Shown here: positions 19,233 to 28,086 of the stretch, in pieces
How the letters are laid out: each line of letters starts with the position of its first letter
How positions within the stretch are numbered: position 1 is the stretch's first letter
Assembly (NCBI GenBank): GCA_965196985.1
Contig: CBDALO010000066.1
Location: 62,001-126,000 of the forward strand
Origin: 2-12-FULL-35-23 sp965196985
Lineage (GTDB): Bacteria > Pseudomonadota > Gammaproteobacteria > UBA12402
DNA: 64,000 nucleotides
Reading direction: 5' to 3'
Translations under genes and position numbers: made by a program
Notes under the pieces: model-generated
Databases searched by the model: none
What the model was told of the DNA's origin: nothing
What the model saw: the letters and a program-made list of their open reading frames with translations, nothing else

Positions 19233-19397
19233 TCATTTGCCCTGGATGTCATCAACAATGCCTTGCGTAGCTTGCTCTACACCATAGTTATAGGTATCTT
19301 GGGTGGCCTGTGCGGCAGAGGAGTTGACCATGTCGCAACTGCTTAATGCCAGTAAGCTAAGGCTGATTGTAATCATGATGAAAAAACGGTTGAGCAT
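19233..19397 (-). CDS. Small lipoprotein
   Basis: 54 aa, MLNRFFIMITISLSLLALSS followed by Cys21: a lipoprotein signal peptide with lipobox LSSC. The short mature part contains NSSAAQATQDTYNYGVEQAT and ends DDIQGK. GAGGA precedes the ATG. Asp at the position after the lipidated Cys would, by the E. coli rule, favour retention in the inner membrane. It resembles entericidin-like or other tiny envelope lipoproteins only in size; no family is claimed. Confidence 0.7.
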   Translation of the reverse strand: MLNRFFIMITISLSLLALSSCDMVNSSAAQATQDTYNYGVEQATQGIVDDIQGK

Positions 19398-19450
19398 AAG
19401 CGTGTCCTCATGGTTGCTGCTATCATAACAGTTTTATTGGTGAAGGTTCA

Positions 19451-20119
19451 GTGGAAAATTTCTTAAAAAAACTACTTGTTAAACCAGTGTTACCTAAGAA
19501 GCTACAGCAGGGTAAAGTTCTGTGGTTGGATTTTGCTGACCCGGTTTGGGCGGATGCGGCGAGTTGCTCGGTTGTTGAACTAATTGCTCGTACTGATCGA
19601 TTGATGCAGCAAAACAATGCAGTGATTGCTGTTGGACGTTACGCTGAGGATAGGGCGATGCTGTATAGTCGTAGTGCTTTATTTGTTGAGGGTGAAGAGC
19701 TGCGCTCATTGCACTTGGGTCTGGACTTAACTGTGCCTGCACAAACACCAGTTGCTACGCCTTTGCCGGCAATAGTGCATAGCTTTGCCGATAATACGAA
19801 CTTTGGTGATTATGGTCCAACGGTTATTTTGCAGCACAATGTGGCGGATGAAACTTTTTATACTTTGTACGGACACTTGGGTCGGGATTGTTTATCACAG
19901 CTTACTGAAGGAAAGTCCTTAACACCAGGGGAGTCTTTTGCTGTAGTAGGAGATGAACGAGAAAACGGTTGCTGGCCACCGCATTTGCACTTTCAGGTTA
20001 TTAGGGATTTGCAGGGATATTGTGGTGGCTATCCGGGGGTAGTGAAGCCAAGCGAGGCGACGTGGTATTTACAAAACTGTCCTGACCCAAATAGTTTGTT
20101 GCGGTTGTGTGAGAGTTAG
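19451..20119 (+). CDS. M23-family peptidase (LytM-like)
   Basis: 222 aa. The zinc ligands are visible: HLGLD (H...D) about residue 87, YGHLG about 139 and HLHF about 178, the order found in LytM/M23 endopeptidases that cut peptide cross-links in peptidoglycan. No signal peptide is present; the N-terminus (MENFLKKLLVKPVLPKKL) is basic. The family also occurs as a C-terminal part of aminotransferase fusions, and this free form may be cytosolic or act on other peptides. The start is the ATG after GGTGAAGGTTCAGTG. Confidence 0.8.
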   Translation: MENFLKKLLVKPVLPKKLQQGKVLWLDFADPVWADAASCSVVELIARTDRLMQQNNAVIAVGRYAEDRAMLYSRSALFVEGEELRSLHLGLDLTVPAQTPVATPLPAIVHSFADNTNFGDYGPTVILQHNVADETFYTLYGHLGRDCLSQLTEGKSLTPGESFAVVGDERENGCWPPHLHFQVIRDLQGYCGGYPGVVKPSEATWYLQNCPDPNSLLRLCES

Positions 20120-20214
20120 GTAGTGGAATGGGTTGAGGCTAAGTTTTGGCGAGATATTTAAACGATGGTTGGGCGTGTTGTAACGATGAAGAGAGGGTTG
20201 TTTTAAGGAAATAA

Positions 20215-20275
20215 ATTGATTGTATTTTATAAATCCACCCTGTCCCTCCTTATTCTAAGGAGGGAACGTACTTGT
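20215..20275. repeat. Dispersed TTATAAATCCACCCT repeat
   Basis: TTATAAATCCACCCTGTCCC then TCCTTATTCTAAGGAGGGA. Related copies are at 33188-33230 (near identical), 17097-17128 with 18135-18150 (split by IS982), and a partial at 20707. CCTCCTTATTCTAAGGAGG is a small palindrome. The 20120-20389 gap holds no gene. Confidence 0.65.
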
Positions 20276-20389
20276 CAGTAGGCGGTAGACAGAGGACAAA
20301 AGCCAGAAATTTAATAATGCAGAGGCGAGTTAGTTGTGAGGACTTTAAAAAGCAAGGCTTATATTAACCATAAGCTTTAATGGAGACTT

Positions 20390-20644
20390 TTATTTTTTAG
20401 GTTGCGTAAGTCGCTGATATTTTTGTAATAGTGCTTCTTGGCTTTCTTGATAATCAGGATGCACGGGGATGCAATCGACAGGGCAAAGGACACGGCATTG
20501 CGGTTCATCAAAGTGGCCCACGCACTCGGTACAGCGGTTGGGATCTATTTCGTAAATAAGTTTACCCATCGAGATAGCTTCGTTAGGGCATTCCGGCTCA
20601 CAAACGTCGCAGTTAATGCATGCTTCGGTGATGGTTAGTGCCAT
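20390..20644 (-). CDS. YfhL-family 2[4Fe-4S] ferredoxin
   Basis: 84 aa. The first cluster motif is CINCDVCEPECP (residues 10-21); the second is CTECVGHFDEPQC then CPVDC, with the longer spacing typical of the YfhL/Allochromatium-type ferredoxins. It is a cytosolic electron carrier. The ATG is followed by MALTITEACINC, a standard start. It lies alone, between repeats, and may be expressed singly. Confidence 0.88.
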   Translation of the reverse strand: MALTITEACINCDVCEPECPNEAISMGKLIYEIDPNRCTECVGHFDEPQCRVLCPVDCIPVHPDYQESQEALLQKYQRLTQPKK

Positions 20645-20741
20645 GGGGTTATAGTCCTAATTTGTGATTTTCTGTCAAAGGGTAGGTTACAACAAAGAGG
20701 TTTTTTTATAAATCTATTCAGGGCTTCCTTACTGAAATTGA

Positions 20742-20808
20742 TTCACGCATTGCTTTTGCATAAGTAAAGCGCAGCGTAGCGAGCCATGGAGCAAAAGCAA
20801 TGCGTGAA
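20742..20808. repeat. Covarying palindromic element, copy 2
   Basis: The arms TTCACGCATTGCTTTTGC and GCAAAAGCAATGCGTGAA are perfectly complementary and differ from the other three copies on both sides. The core GTAAAGCGCAGCGTAGCGAG is unchanged. Intergenic, between the ferredoxin gene and lipA. Confidence 0.85.
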
Positions 20809-20887
20809 GCAGTGGTTGAAGCTTGCTTTGAGGCGTAAAAAAAATGACATATTGGAGGTATGTAAGCCAAGTAACGACAGCCTCTCG

Positions 20888-21841
20888 TTAGTAAACCAAA
20901 TCCCCTAAAGCCTGTTGATCTGCATGGTATGACGAGCGTACCAATGGCCCGCTGGCAACGTGTTCAAAGCCCATTGCTTTAGCAAGTGCAGCAAACTCTT
21001 TAAACTTTTCTGGAGTGACGTAACGAGTCACAGGCAAGTGATGCTTGCTAGGTTGTAAGTATTGCCCAAGAGTGACCCGGTCAACTTGGTTTTGGCGTAG
21101 GTCATAAAGCACTTGTTCAACTTCTTGGTTGGTTTCACCCAGTCCTAACATTAAGCCTGACTTAGTTGGAATATGCGGTAGGCGTTTTTTATGTTCTTTA
21201 AGTAATAGTAGTGACCATTGATAGTCTGAACCTGGGCGTGCTAACTGATAAAGGCTAGGGGCTGTTTCGATATTGTGGTTGAATACATCGCAAGGAGTTG
21301 CAGCAAGAAAATCAAGTGCTGTAGCCATACGGCCGCGAAAGTCAGGCACTAAGATTTCAACTTTAACTTCAGGGGTTAGCTCGCGAATAGCCTGTATACA
21401 TCGAGTAAAGTGTTCAGCACCACCATCACGTAGGTCATCTCGGTCAACTGAAGTAATCACAACATAACGCAAGCCTAGCTCTTTAACCGTTTCGGCAAGG
21501 TGTTGTGGCTCATCCGGATCCAGTGGGTCAGGTCTGCCGTGAGCAACATCACAAAAGCTGCAACGACGTGTACAACGATCTCCCATAATCATAAAAGTTG
21601 CTGTTTTATGGCTGAAGCATTCAGCAAGGTTAGGGCAGCGCGCCTCTTCACAAACTGAGTGTAGGCGTTTGCCTTTTAATAGGCCATTGAGTGCTTTAAC
21701 TTCATCAGCGGTGGGGAGCTTGATACGTAACCAGTCTGGCTTGGCTAGTGGTGACTCGGTTGGAGTAACTTTAACTGGAATGCGGGCAAGTTTTTCTGCA
21801 CCACGTAGTTTTTGTTTGCGATCGAGTACTTGAGCTGTCAT
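20888..21841 (-). CDS. lipA: Lipoyl synthase
   Basis: 317 aa radical-SAM enzyme that inserts two sulfurs into protein-bound octanoate. Two iron-sulfur sites are visible: auxiliary CEEARCPNLAEC (about residue 62) and the radical-SAM CTRRCSFC (about 92), plus the C-terminal RSSYHADQ. The ATG at 21841 (MTAQVLDRKQKLRGAEKLAR) overlaps the lipB stop as ATGA, so the pair is coupled. A 40-residue upstream extension in frame overlaps lipB and is rejected. Confidence 0.96.
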   Translation of the reverse strand: MTAQVLDRKQKLRGAEKLARIPVKVTPTESPLAKPDWLRIKLPTADEVKALNGLLKGKRLHSVCEEARCPNLAECFSHKTATFMIMGDRCTRRCSFCDVAHGRPDPLDPDEPQHLAETVKELGLRYVVITSVDRDDLRDGGAEHFTRCIQAIRELTPEVKVEILVPDFRGRMATALDFLAATPCDVFNHNIETAPSLYQLARPGSDYQWSLLLLKEHKKRLPHIPTKSGLMLGLGETNQEVEQVLYDLRQNQVDRVTLGQYLQPSKHHLPVTRYVTPEKFKEFAALAKAMGFEHVASGPLVRSSYHADQQALGDLVY

Positions 21842-22452
21842 TGTTGTTTTTTCTCCAAAGACTCTATTAGATGGCGTCCTAGTGAGGCTTTTGCAGCCGT
21901 CAAAGTTATGCCAGGATAATAATCGGCCAATTTTGCCATCTTTTGCCCAGAAATGCCACAAGGATTAATTACCTTAAACGGTGATAAATCCATATCGACG
22001 TTAAGTGCTAGGCCGTGATAAGAACAACCACGTTTGATTCGTAAACCGAGTGAAGCAACTTTGTGTTGATCAACGTAAATGCCTGGTGCATTAGAGTCGC
22101 TATTAGCTTGAATATCTAGTTCATTAAGATAAGCAAGTAAGCAGGACTCTAGGCAGTTGACCAGCTCACGCACACCGAGTTGATGGCGTTTGAGATCAAT
22201 TAAGATATAGGCAATAAGCTGACCTGGGCCATGATAGGTCATCTGACCGCCACGGTCTGTTTTTACAATGGGAACTTGTGTCGAGGTGAGTAGATTGTCA
22301 GAGCAGTCGGTTTCACCTTGGGTATAAACAGGTGGGTGTTCGAGTAACCAGATTTCATCCGCTGTACTGCTGCTGCGCTTTTGGGTGAAGTCGAGCATTC
22401 GCTGCCAAGTAGTTAAGTAGTCTTGTTGACCTAGGTCGCGAATCGTGAGCAT
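21838..22452 (-). CDS. lipB: Octanoyltransferase
   Basis: 204 aa. It moves octanoyl from acyl carrier protein to the lysine of lipoyl domains. Seen: RGGQMTYHGPGQLIAYILID with the substrate pocket, KVASLGLRIKRGCSYHGLAL with the catalytic Lys, and NPCGI with the catalytic Cys near residue 168. It shares one base with the stop of the upstream lipoyl-domain gene (TAATG) and four with lipA, so the three genes form a tight operon. Confidence 0.95.
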   Translation of the reverse strand: MLTIRDLGQQDYLTTWQRMLDFTQKRSSSTADEIWLLEHPPVYTQGETDCSDNLLTSTQVPIVKTDRGGQMTYHGPGQLIAYILIDLKRHQLGVRELVNCLESCLLAYLNELDIQANSDSNAPGIYVDQHKVASLGLRIKRGCSYHGLALNVDMDLSPFKVINPCGISGQKMAKLADYYPGITLTAAKASLGRHLIESLEKKQQ

Positions 22453-22685
22453 TAGTCTGCAAGCTCAACTAAGGCTTGTTGTTCTTGAGCTTTGTCACCC
22501 GTGTTTAATAACAGTTGTTTAATTGTGCCAGTTGTTGGCATTGGCGCTTCCATAATAGCTTTAGCTGTTTCAAAGGCAACGAGTGGTTGGCCTTTTGTTA
22601 CGTGTTGGCCAGGTTTGACATACCACTCGCGGATGGTGGCTTCGGTGAGGCCTTCGCTTAAGTCTTGTAGGGTGATGGTTGGCAT
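22452..22685 (-). CDS. Stand-alone lipoyl/biotinyl carrier domain
   Basis: 77 aa, a complete single lipoyl domain: MPTITLQDLSEGLTEATIRE, WYVKPGQHVTKGQPLVAFE, then ETAKAIMEAPMP with the modifiable Lys, and GTIKQLLLNTGDKA. There is no E2 catalytic or subunit-binding domain. It opens the operon with lipB and lipA, so it is probably lipoylated and may act as a carrier or as a scaffold for lipoate assembly. A biotinyl role is less likely because the motif is AKA, not MKM. A ribosome site, GGAGAG, precedes the ATG. Confidence 0.85.
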   Translation of the reverse strand: MPTITLQDLSEGLTEATIREWYVKPGQHVTKGQPLVAFETAKAIMEAPMPTTGTIKQLLLNTGDKAQEQQALVELAD

Positions 22686-22775
22686 GGTGGCTCTCCTTTG
22701 GTTAGCGTTGGCTATTGTACGCTGACTGACGATGTTTTCTAGGTTAAAACGTAAAAATCAGGTATCCTTGCCGCC

Positions 22776-23789
22776 ATGTTATTAAGCGACTTTGACTACC
22801 ACTTACCTAGTGAGCTAATTGCCCGCTATCCACTCGCCGAGCGTAGTGCCAGTCGCCTATTGCAGCTCGATCGCCAAACGGGTGCGGTTACTCACGGGGT
22901 GTTTAAAGACTTGCTCGATTGGTTGCAGCCGGGTGATTTGCTGGTTTTTAATAAGAGCAAGGTAATTCCTGCTCGGCTGTACGGTCATAAACCCACGGGT
23001 GGTAAGATTGAGCTACTAGTTGAGCGAGTTATTAGTGAGCATGAAGTGCTAGCACACATGCGTTCGAACAAAACCCCTAAGTCAGGTGCAAAACTACAAT
23101 TAGCAAATAATCATGAAATTGAGTTGCTCGCTCGCCAAGGTGATTTGTTTAAGTTTCGTTTTTCACAGCCGGTTTTAGAAGTGTTGCATGAAGTAGGGCA
23201 TATGCCGCTACCCCCTTATATGGAACGCGAGGATGAAGAGTTAGATTTGGCGCGCTATCAAACCGTATATGCAGACACAGAAGGTTCGGTCGCTGCCCCC
23301 ACAGCCGGTTTGCATTTTGATGAAGCGCTATTAGCACAGCTTAAGGCAAAAGGCATTGAGATGGCCTATGTGACTTTGCATGTGGGGGCGGGTACCTTTC
23401 AGTCAGTGCGAGCTGAAGTGATCACTGAGCACAAGATGCATGCCGAGATCGTTGAAGTTAATCAGCAAGTTGTTGCTGCAGTGCAAACAGCGAAGCAGCG
23501 TGGTGCTCGAGTCGTTGCTGTTGGGACAACCTCCGTGCGCTCATTAGAGTCAGCCTCATTAAGTGGTAAGTTACAAACGTTCAACGGTGAGACAGATATT
23601 TTTATTTACCCTGGTTATCAATTTCAGTGCATCGATGCAATGGTGACAAATTTTCACTTGCCTAAGTCTTCATTATTGATGCTGGTGAGTGCTTTTGCCG
23701 GTCGTGAGAATATTTTGGCTGCTTATCAAGCCGCTATCGCCGAAGGCTATCGATTTTATAGCTATGGTGATGCGATGTTGATTGGGTAA
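22776..23789 (+). CDS. queA: S-adenosylmethionine:tRNA ribosyltransferase-isomerase
   Basis: 337 aa. It makes epoxyqueuosine in tRNA from 7-aminomethyl-7-deazaguanine tRNA and SAM. Landmarks: MLLSDFDYHLPSELIARYPL at the start, PARLYGHKPTGGKIELLVER, PLPPYMEREDEELDLARYQT, AAPTAGLHFDEALL, and VTLHVGAGTFQSVR. It is divergent from the lipoyl operon (90 bases apart). In many gammaproteobacteria it heads queA-tgt-yajC-secD-secF; here tgt does not follow and yajC is 9.7 kb away. Confidence 0.96.
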   Translation: MLLSDFDYHLPSELIARYPLAERSASRLLQLDRQTGAVTHGVFKDLLDWLQPGDLLVFNKSKVIPARLYGHKPTGGKIELLVERVISEHEVLAHMRSNKTPKSGAKLQLANNHEIELLARQGDLFKFRFSQPVLEVLHEVGHMPLPPYMEREDEELDLARYQTVYADTEGSVAAPTAGLHFDEALLAQLKAKGIEMAYVTLHVGAGTFQSVRAEVITEHKMHAEIVEVNQQVVAAVQTAKQRGARVVAVGTTSVRSLESASLSGKLQTFNGETDIFIYPGYQFQCIDAMVTNFHLPKSSLLMLVSAFAGRENILAAYQAAIAEGYRFYSYGDAMLIG

Positions 23790-23967
23790 TTAGAGTCTTG
23801 TGAAGGTGTTGGCTTATTTTTGGCGATCAGAATTTGTTCTGAAAAAGTTTTGTCTTCCCAAGCTATTGAACCTCTGCACACGACAAAAAATCATGTTAGC
23901 GCTCGAAAGCCAGGGCTAGGGTTTTGCATAAGGCTCAGGCGCAGCCAAAAAAGACTTAACCCTCCTG

Positions 23968-23992
23968 CGCCCTAACGCAGAGCGTTAGGGCG
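23968..23992. repeat. Hairpin in the gap after queA
   Basis: GCGCCCTAACGC, AGA, GCGTTAGGGCG is a near-perfect 11-bp stem with a three-base loop. The rest of 23790-24180 has further short palindromes (AACGCTCTGCGTT) but no gene. It lacks a T run, so it is more likely a REP-type repeat than a terminator. Confidence 0.6.
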
Positions 23993-24437
23993 AGATAGGG
24001 AAGGAACCTCATCGCAACACTCTCCCCAAAACCTCGTCGCAACGCTCTGCGTTGTGACGTAATTTGAGTAAAAATCACCCATCTCGTTAAGTTTTCCTTA
24101 ATCTTTATTTGTTAAGCTCTAACCAAGTTTATAAAACAAGCTTCAGCAGTATTCCCTGGTTCGATTTATATTAATAGGTAATGAAAATGCTTCTCACCTG
24201 CTTTACCTCTAAAGGCCTTCCAGTCCACTTTGCTTCTGTTGAGCAATTAGTCGCGTATCTTGAAAAGTTTCCAGATAAAAGCGAAGCTGTCAAAAAGGAT
24301 TCTTTTCGGCAACTTGAGCTTACTAGAACTCAAAATGAAACTTGGCCTTCACCGCTAGAGTTTCAGCTTGTGGGTTGGTTTTTAGCGTTAAGAGTTCAAG
24401 AGTTGTTTTTGCAACAGGAGCCGATTGAGTTTGGTGA

Positions 24438-24445
24438 GGGGGGGG
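24438..24445 (+). repeat. Poly-G tract (G8) at a frame break
   Basis: GAG then G7, with TTCGAACCCC after it. The start-codon frame leaves the long downstream frame here; 7 or 10 Gs would restore it. See the repeat-protein gene. Confidence 0.8.
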
Positions 24446-24979
24446 TTCGAACCCCTTTTTCTGTATTATGAACAGCTTACAAAGTCTTATGGGGCGCGGC
24501 AGCAGTCAGTCGTGTTTATTGATTTGGTTAGGCATTTATTAGAAACCTTTCCTGAGCAGCGAGATAGAATTGCGGTGCTTTTCTTAGCTGAGGGTAGGTT
24601 TGATAGTTGGGTTGAGAAGCTTGATAGTGTTTCGATTTTGCTAGAATGTTTTCCTGAGCGAGTAGGTGAAATTGAGAGACTTTTGTTGGATGAAGTTAGA
24701 TTCAGCAGGTTAGCGAAAGGCCCTCTTGAATTTCAGCGTTTGCTAGCTTTGTTTCCTACGGCCCGGTTTTCTTTTGTTGGTGATCTTTTAGGGGATAAGG
24801 TTTTAGGAGCGTGTTCCCATTTGGTGTGGTATAGATTTGATGCTCCATGCCTTGAGAGAGTTCTTGAGTCTTATAAAGAGGTCATAATAAAGCTTGAGTC
24901 ACAATATTCAAAAACGATAGCCAATTTGGTTAAGCGCTTAGTGGTGAAGTTTCCTTATAACGTAGAAGCTATTATTGGT

Positions 24980-26448
24980 CTGAAAATTACCCAAAATTTA
25001 AATCAGCAAAATAATGCTGAAATATTGTGTAAAAATGACTATGCTTTGTCTTTTTAACAAGACTAACGAGATGAGTATAAATGTTAAACTTCGCCGATTA
25101 CGCTGCCCCTCTTTTTTCAAAATTAACTGGGAAAGTTGTTTTAAAAAAATCTATCGACGATTGTAGGAAAGCTATTAACTGAAGGTAGTTGTAAGTTGTT
25201 CAGTTCATCAAAAGATAACAATGAGTATAAAAAGATGATTCGTACACTTACCGGTGAAAATAAAAGCACCGATTTAGATCCAATAAAAACAAATGATGTA
25301 TTGCTAGAACAGAGCTGTGAAAAACTTTCACACGCCAGTAAAATTGATGTTCTTCATGATCCTTCTGATATTAGAAAGCCACATAGCAAGCAAACTGAAA
25401 ATCTAGGTAAAGTAAGGAGTCTGGACGGGGATATTATCAATGGTTACAGCACGCATAACGCAGTTGCATTAGTACCTGGTGATAAGGCTGTGCATCTACT
25501 ATCGCATGTAAGCTACAGCAATAAAGACCCTAAGTTTTTAAAAGCTGAGCATATTAAGAAAATAGAGGCTGGAAAGCCATTTGAGGGAGATAAAGAGGCC
25601 AAGAGTCTTTATGAATCTGGTGATTACTTTAATAAAAAGCTGCTGTCTATTCGTGAAATAGAAAAAATAGGAATCTGCCTAAAATCAAAGAATGAAGATG
25701 CAACCATTACCCATATTCTAGATAGAGAGTTTGATGATAATGACTATCTCTCACTAATTGATACAAACCTAGATCAAGACTTTATTATTCGCTCAAAAAT
25801 AACAAGAACAATAGAAGGTAGAGGTGATGATGGTAAAAAGCTTAAGCTGATTAACGCTGATTTTGATGCTCAAGGCGAAAAGCAATTCCAAAAGTTAACA
25901 GTTGGAAAGAATTGCGTACAAGACGGAAAAATAACTATTTATTTTGGAGAGTTTGAGAACATCAATGCAATTAAAATCCAAATTACAGGCAGAGATGGTA
26001 GGAGAATTTTTAAGAATGACATGCTGCTATTAACTAATAAAAAAGTAACGACTTTTGATGAGGCGTATGAGGTATACATAGCCTATCTATCTCGTGCGAA
26101 AATTGAATATGTTTTTAAATTTCTCAAGGAAGGACTAGGCTGGGAAAATATGCAGATAAAAAATTTTAAAGGGATACAAAATCTACTGGCTGTATGTTTT
26201 TATGTGGCCTCATATTTGTATGAGATAGGTAAGGAAAAAGCTTATGACGATTACGCAATTATGCTAGCTAAATTAGGAGATGGTAAGGGCAAGGTGACAC
26301 GACACTTTATTGCGAAGGGTATTAGAAAACTTCTAACGTATCACTTAGTAGAGCAATTTTTTAAAGAAAATAGTGTTTCTCAAGAAGAACAAAAAGAATT
26401 ATCGAATTCAGTTCAGGTAGGGAGATAACAATTTTGGGTAGTTCTCAG
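24980..26448 (+). mobile_element. IS4-family element, copy 1
   Basis: 1,469 bp. The left end CTGAAAATTACCCAAAATTT and the right end (reverse complement CTGAGAACTACCCAAAATTG) are inverted repeats. TATTGGT is duplicated at 24973-24979 and 26449-26455. It has one transposase with a frame break at A7. Confidence 0.93.
25081..26428 (+). CDS. IS4-family transposase with a frame break at A7
   Basis: The N-terminal frame MLNFADYAAPLFSKLTGKVV runs into A7 (25143-25149). Reading six As instead gives LKNLSTIVGKLLTEGSCKLF and continues without a stop to 26428 (448 aa in total). The long open frame alone would start at a TTG at 25196. The DDE core is seen as HILDREFDDNDYLSLI with the second Asp region, and YVFKFLKEGLGWENMQIKNF as the YREK-like block. 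All three copies have the same A7, so transcriptional slippage or frameshifting is possible; a shared mutation is the alternative. Confidence 0.8.
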
Positions 26449-27126
26449 TATTGGTAGTGTATTAAAACAGTTAGTTGATATAAAGGACGGTCAAGAGCAG
26501 GTTGGGCTTGCTTATAGGTGGTTAGACGATTTTCTTCATCGTTTTAAGGCTGAAATTGCAGGGGGTGATAACGGAGACGAAACTATCACTTCTAGGAAAG
26601 AACAAGTTATTGCTAACTCTATTTTGGAGCTGGCAGCCTATGCAGAGGGTGGTCAGAGTGAAAGTCATGCTGGTGCTAAGTGGTTAAAGCTGCTTGCTGA
26701 AAGTGACAGTATTTACGAGGAAGTTGTTACCATTCTTTTTGCTAGAAAGGAAAAACTGGCCCAGACAATCACTTCTGTAGCTGATATTCGCGTATTACAA
26801 GATTTATTTTTTGGCGAACGAGAGTGAAAGGCTATAGCAAGTGCTGTCTTTTTGACGGAGGGTAAATTAGCCCAACTAATCACCTCTGTAGCTGATGTTG
26901 AAATATTACGTGGTTGGTTTCTTAATGAGTCAGAGCAAAGAGCCATAGTAAATATTGTCTGTTCGGCAATGGGTAAATTGGCCCAACTAATCACTTCTGT
27001 CGCTGATGCTGCAGTATTGTGTACTTGGTTTCCTGGTGACCGAGAATACGAGCTCATAGTCAACGCTATCTTTTTGACAGCGGGTAAGTTGGATCAACTA
27101 ATCACTTCTGTCGCTGATGTTAAAGT

Positions 27127-28086
27127 AGACCTTCTGCGTAACTAAGGGCAGTTCTAGAAACTAGCTAAAATTTGCTTATAATTGCCTGATTAATAATCAT
27201 TCATGGAAAGGCATATGCTATTAAGCTATCAGCAACTCAGTAACCGCCCGCGTATTTTTAAAAAGTTAACTGGTTTGACCCTTGATGATTTTGAAACGAT
27301 ACACCAACAAGTGAAGTCATCACTTGATGATGAGTTTAGTAAGCTGGGAAGGCGCCCGAAACTCACCACGCACCATGATCGCCTTTTGCTTCTCATGATG
27401 TACTATCGCACTTATGTAACACATGAATTCTTAGGTTACTTTGTTGGTTTGGATGACAGTAATGTCTGCCGCTTATTTAAACGCTTAGAACCCTTAGTGG
27501 CCAAGCATATTCATATTAAAAAAGACAGAACCCTAACAGAAGATGCGGTTTGCGCTATATTAATGGATGTAACGGAGCAGCCTATTCAGCGCCCCAAAAA
27601 GAAGAAGCCACGTAAAGATTATTATTCTGGTAAAAAGAAAAGACATACTCAAAAGGTGGAGATAGCAATGAGTACATCCGGAAAAATAATCAACGTCTCT
27701 CAAACAATGCCTGGGAGGGTTCATGATATTAAGATCCGACAACGTGGCAGCCCACTGCCACCAGCAGAAAAATATGCTGATCTAGGATACCAAGGAATTC
27801 AACATACTGACCCCTTGGTTAACTTACCTCATAAAAAGCCCAAAGGCGGCAAATTAACTACTCAACAAAAAGAGGATAACCGTAATCACAGCAAGATCCG
27901 TATTAGGGTTGAACATCAATTCTCAAAATTTAAAAAATTCCGCATTCTTGGGGAGGTGTATAGGAATTTTCGCAGAAAACACAATATGAGATTTAATATT
28001 ATTGCTGGGATTCTCAATCTTCAAGCCGGATTCTAAAACTACAAACGAGCATAAGCTCGCCCAGTATTTAGTTTCGCAGAAGGTCT
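27127..28086 (+). mobile_element. IS5-family element
   Basis: 960 bp. The ends AGACCTTCTGCGTAACTAAG and (reverse complement of the right end) AGACCTTCTGCGAAACTAAA are inverted repeats. AAGT flanks both sides (27123-27126 and 28087-28090). Its removal restores VADVKVLYNLFPNEPEQRAI in the repeat protein. Confidence 0.9.
27203..28036 (+). CDS. IS5-family transposase (DDE_Tnp_4 type)
   Basis: 277 aa. N-terminal helix-turn-helix region with LGRRPKLTTHHDRLLLLMMY, then the DDE residues in AILMDVTEQPIQRP, EKYADLGYQGI and RIRVEHQFSKFKKF. The layout fits IS5-family ISL2/IS1031-like members with a four-base duplication. It is a single intact frame; the first ATG at 27203 may be replaced by MLLSYQQL four codons on. 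Confidence 0.9.
   Translation: MERHMLLSYQQLSNRPRIFKKLTGLTLDDFETIHQQVKSSLDDEFSKLGRRPKLTTHHDRLLLLMMYYRTYVTHEFLGYFVGLDDSNVCRLFKRLEPLVAKHIHIKKDRTLTEDAVCAILMDVTEQPIQRPKKKKPRKDYYSGKKKRHTQKVEIAMSTSGKIINVSQTMPGRVHDIKIRQRGSPLPPAEKYADLGYQGIQHTDPLVNLPHKKPKGGKLTTQQKEDNRNHSKIRIRVEHQFSKFKKFRILGEVYRNFRRKHNMRFNIIAGILNLQAGF

Noticed and set aside
20888..21961. Longer LipA beginning at 21961
   Set aside because: The extra 40 residues would overlap lipB deeply; the ATG at 21841 gives the standard LipA start and a 4-base operon overlap.
24437..24455. GGGGTTCGAACCCC resembling a tRNA T-arm
   Set aside because: No acceptor, D or anticodon stems can be found around it; it lies inside the repeat-protein coding frame next to the poly-G tract.
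26624..27145. Separate small genes at 26624-26827 and 26852-27145
   Set aside because: They are in the same frame on either side of a single TGA and encode consecutive repeat units of one large protein.
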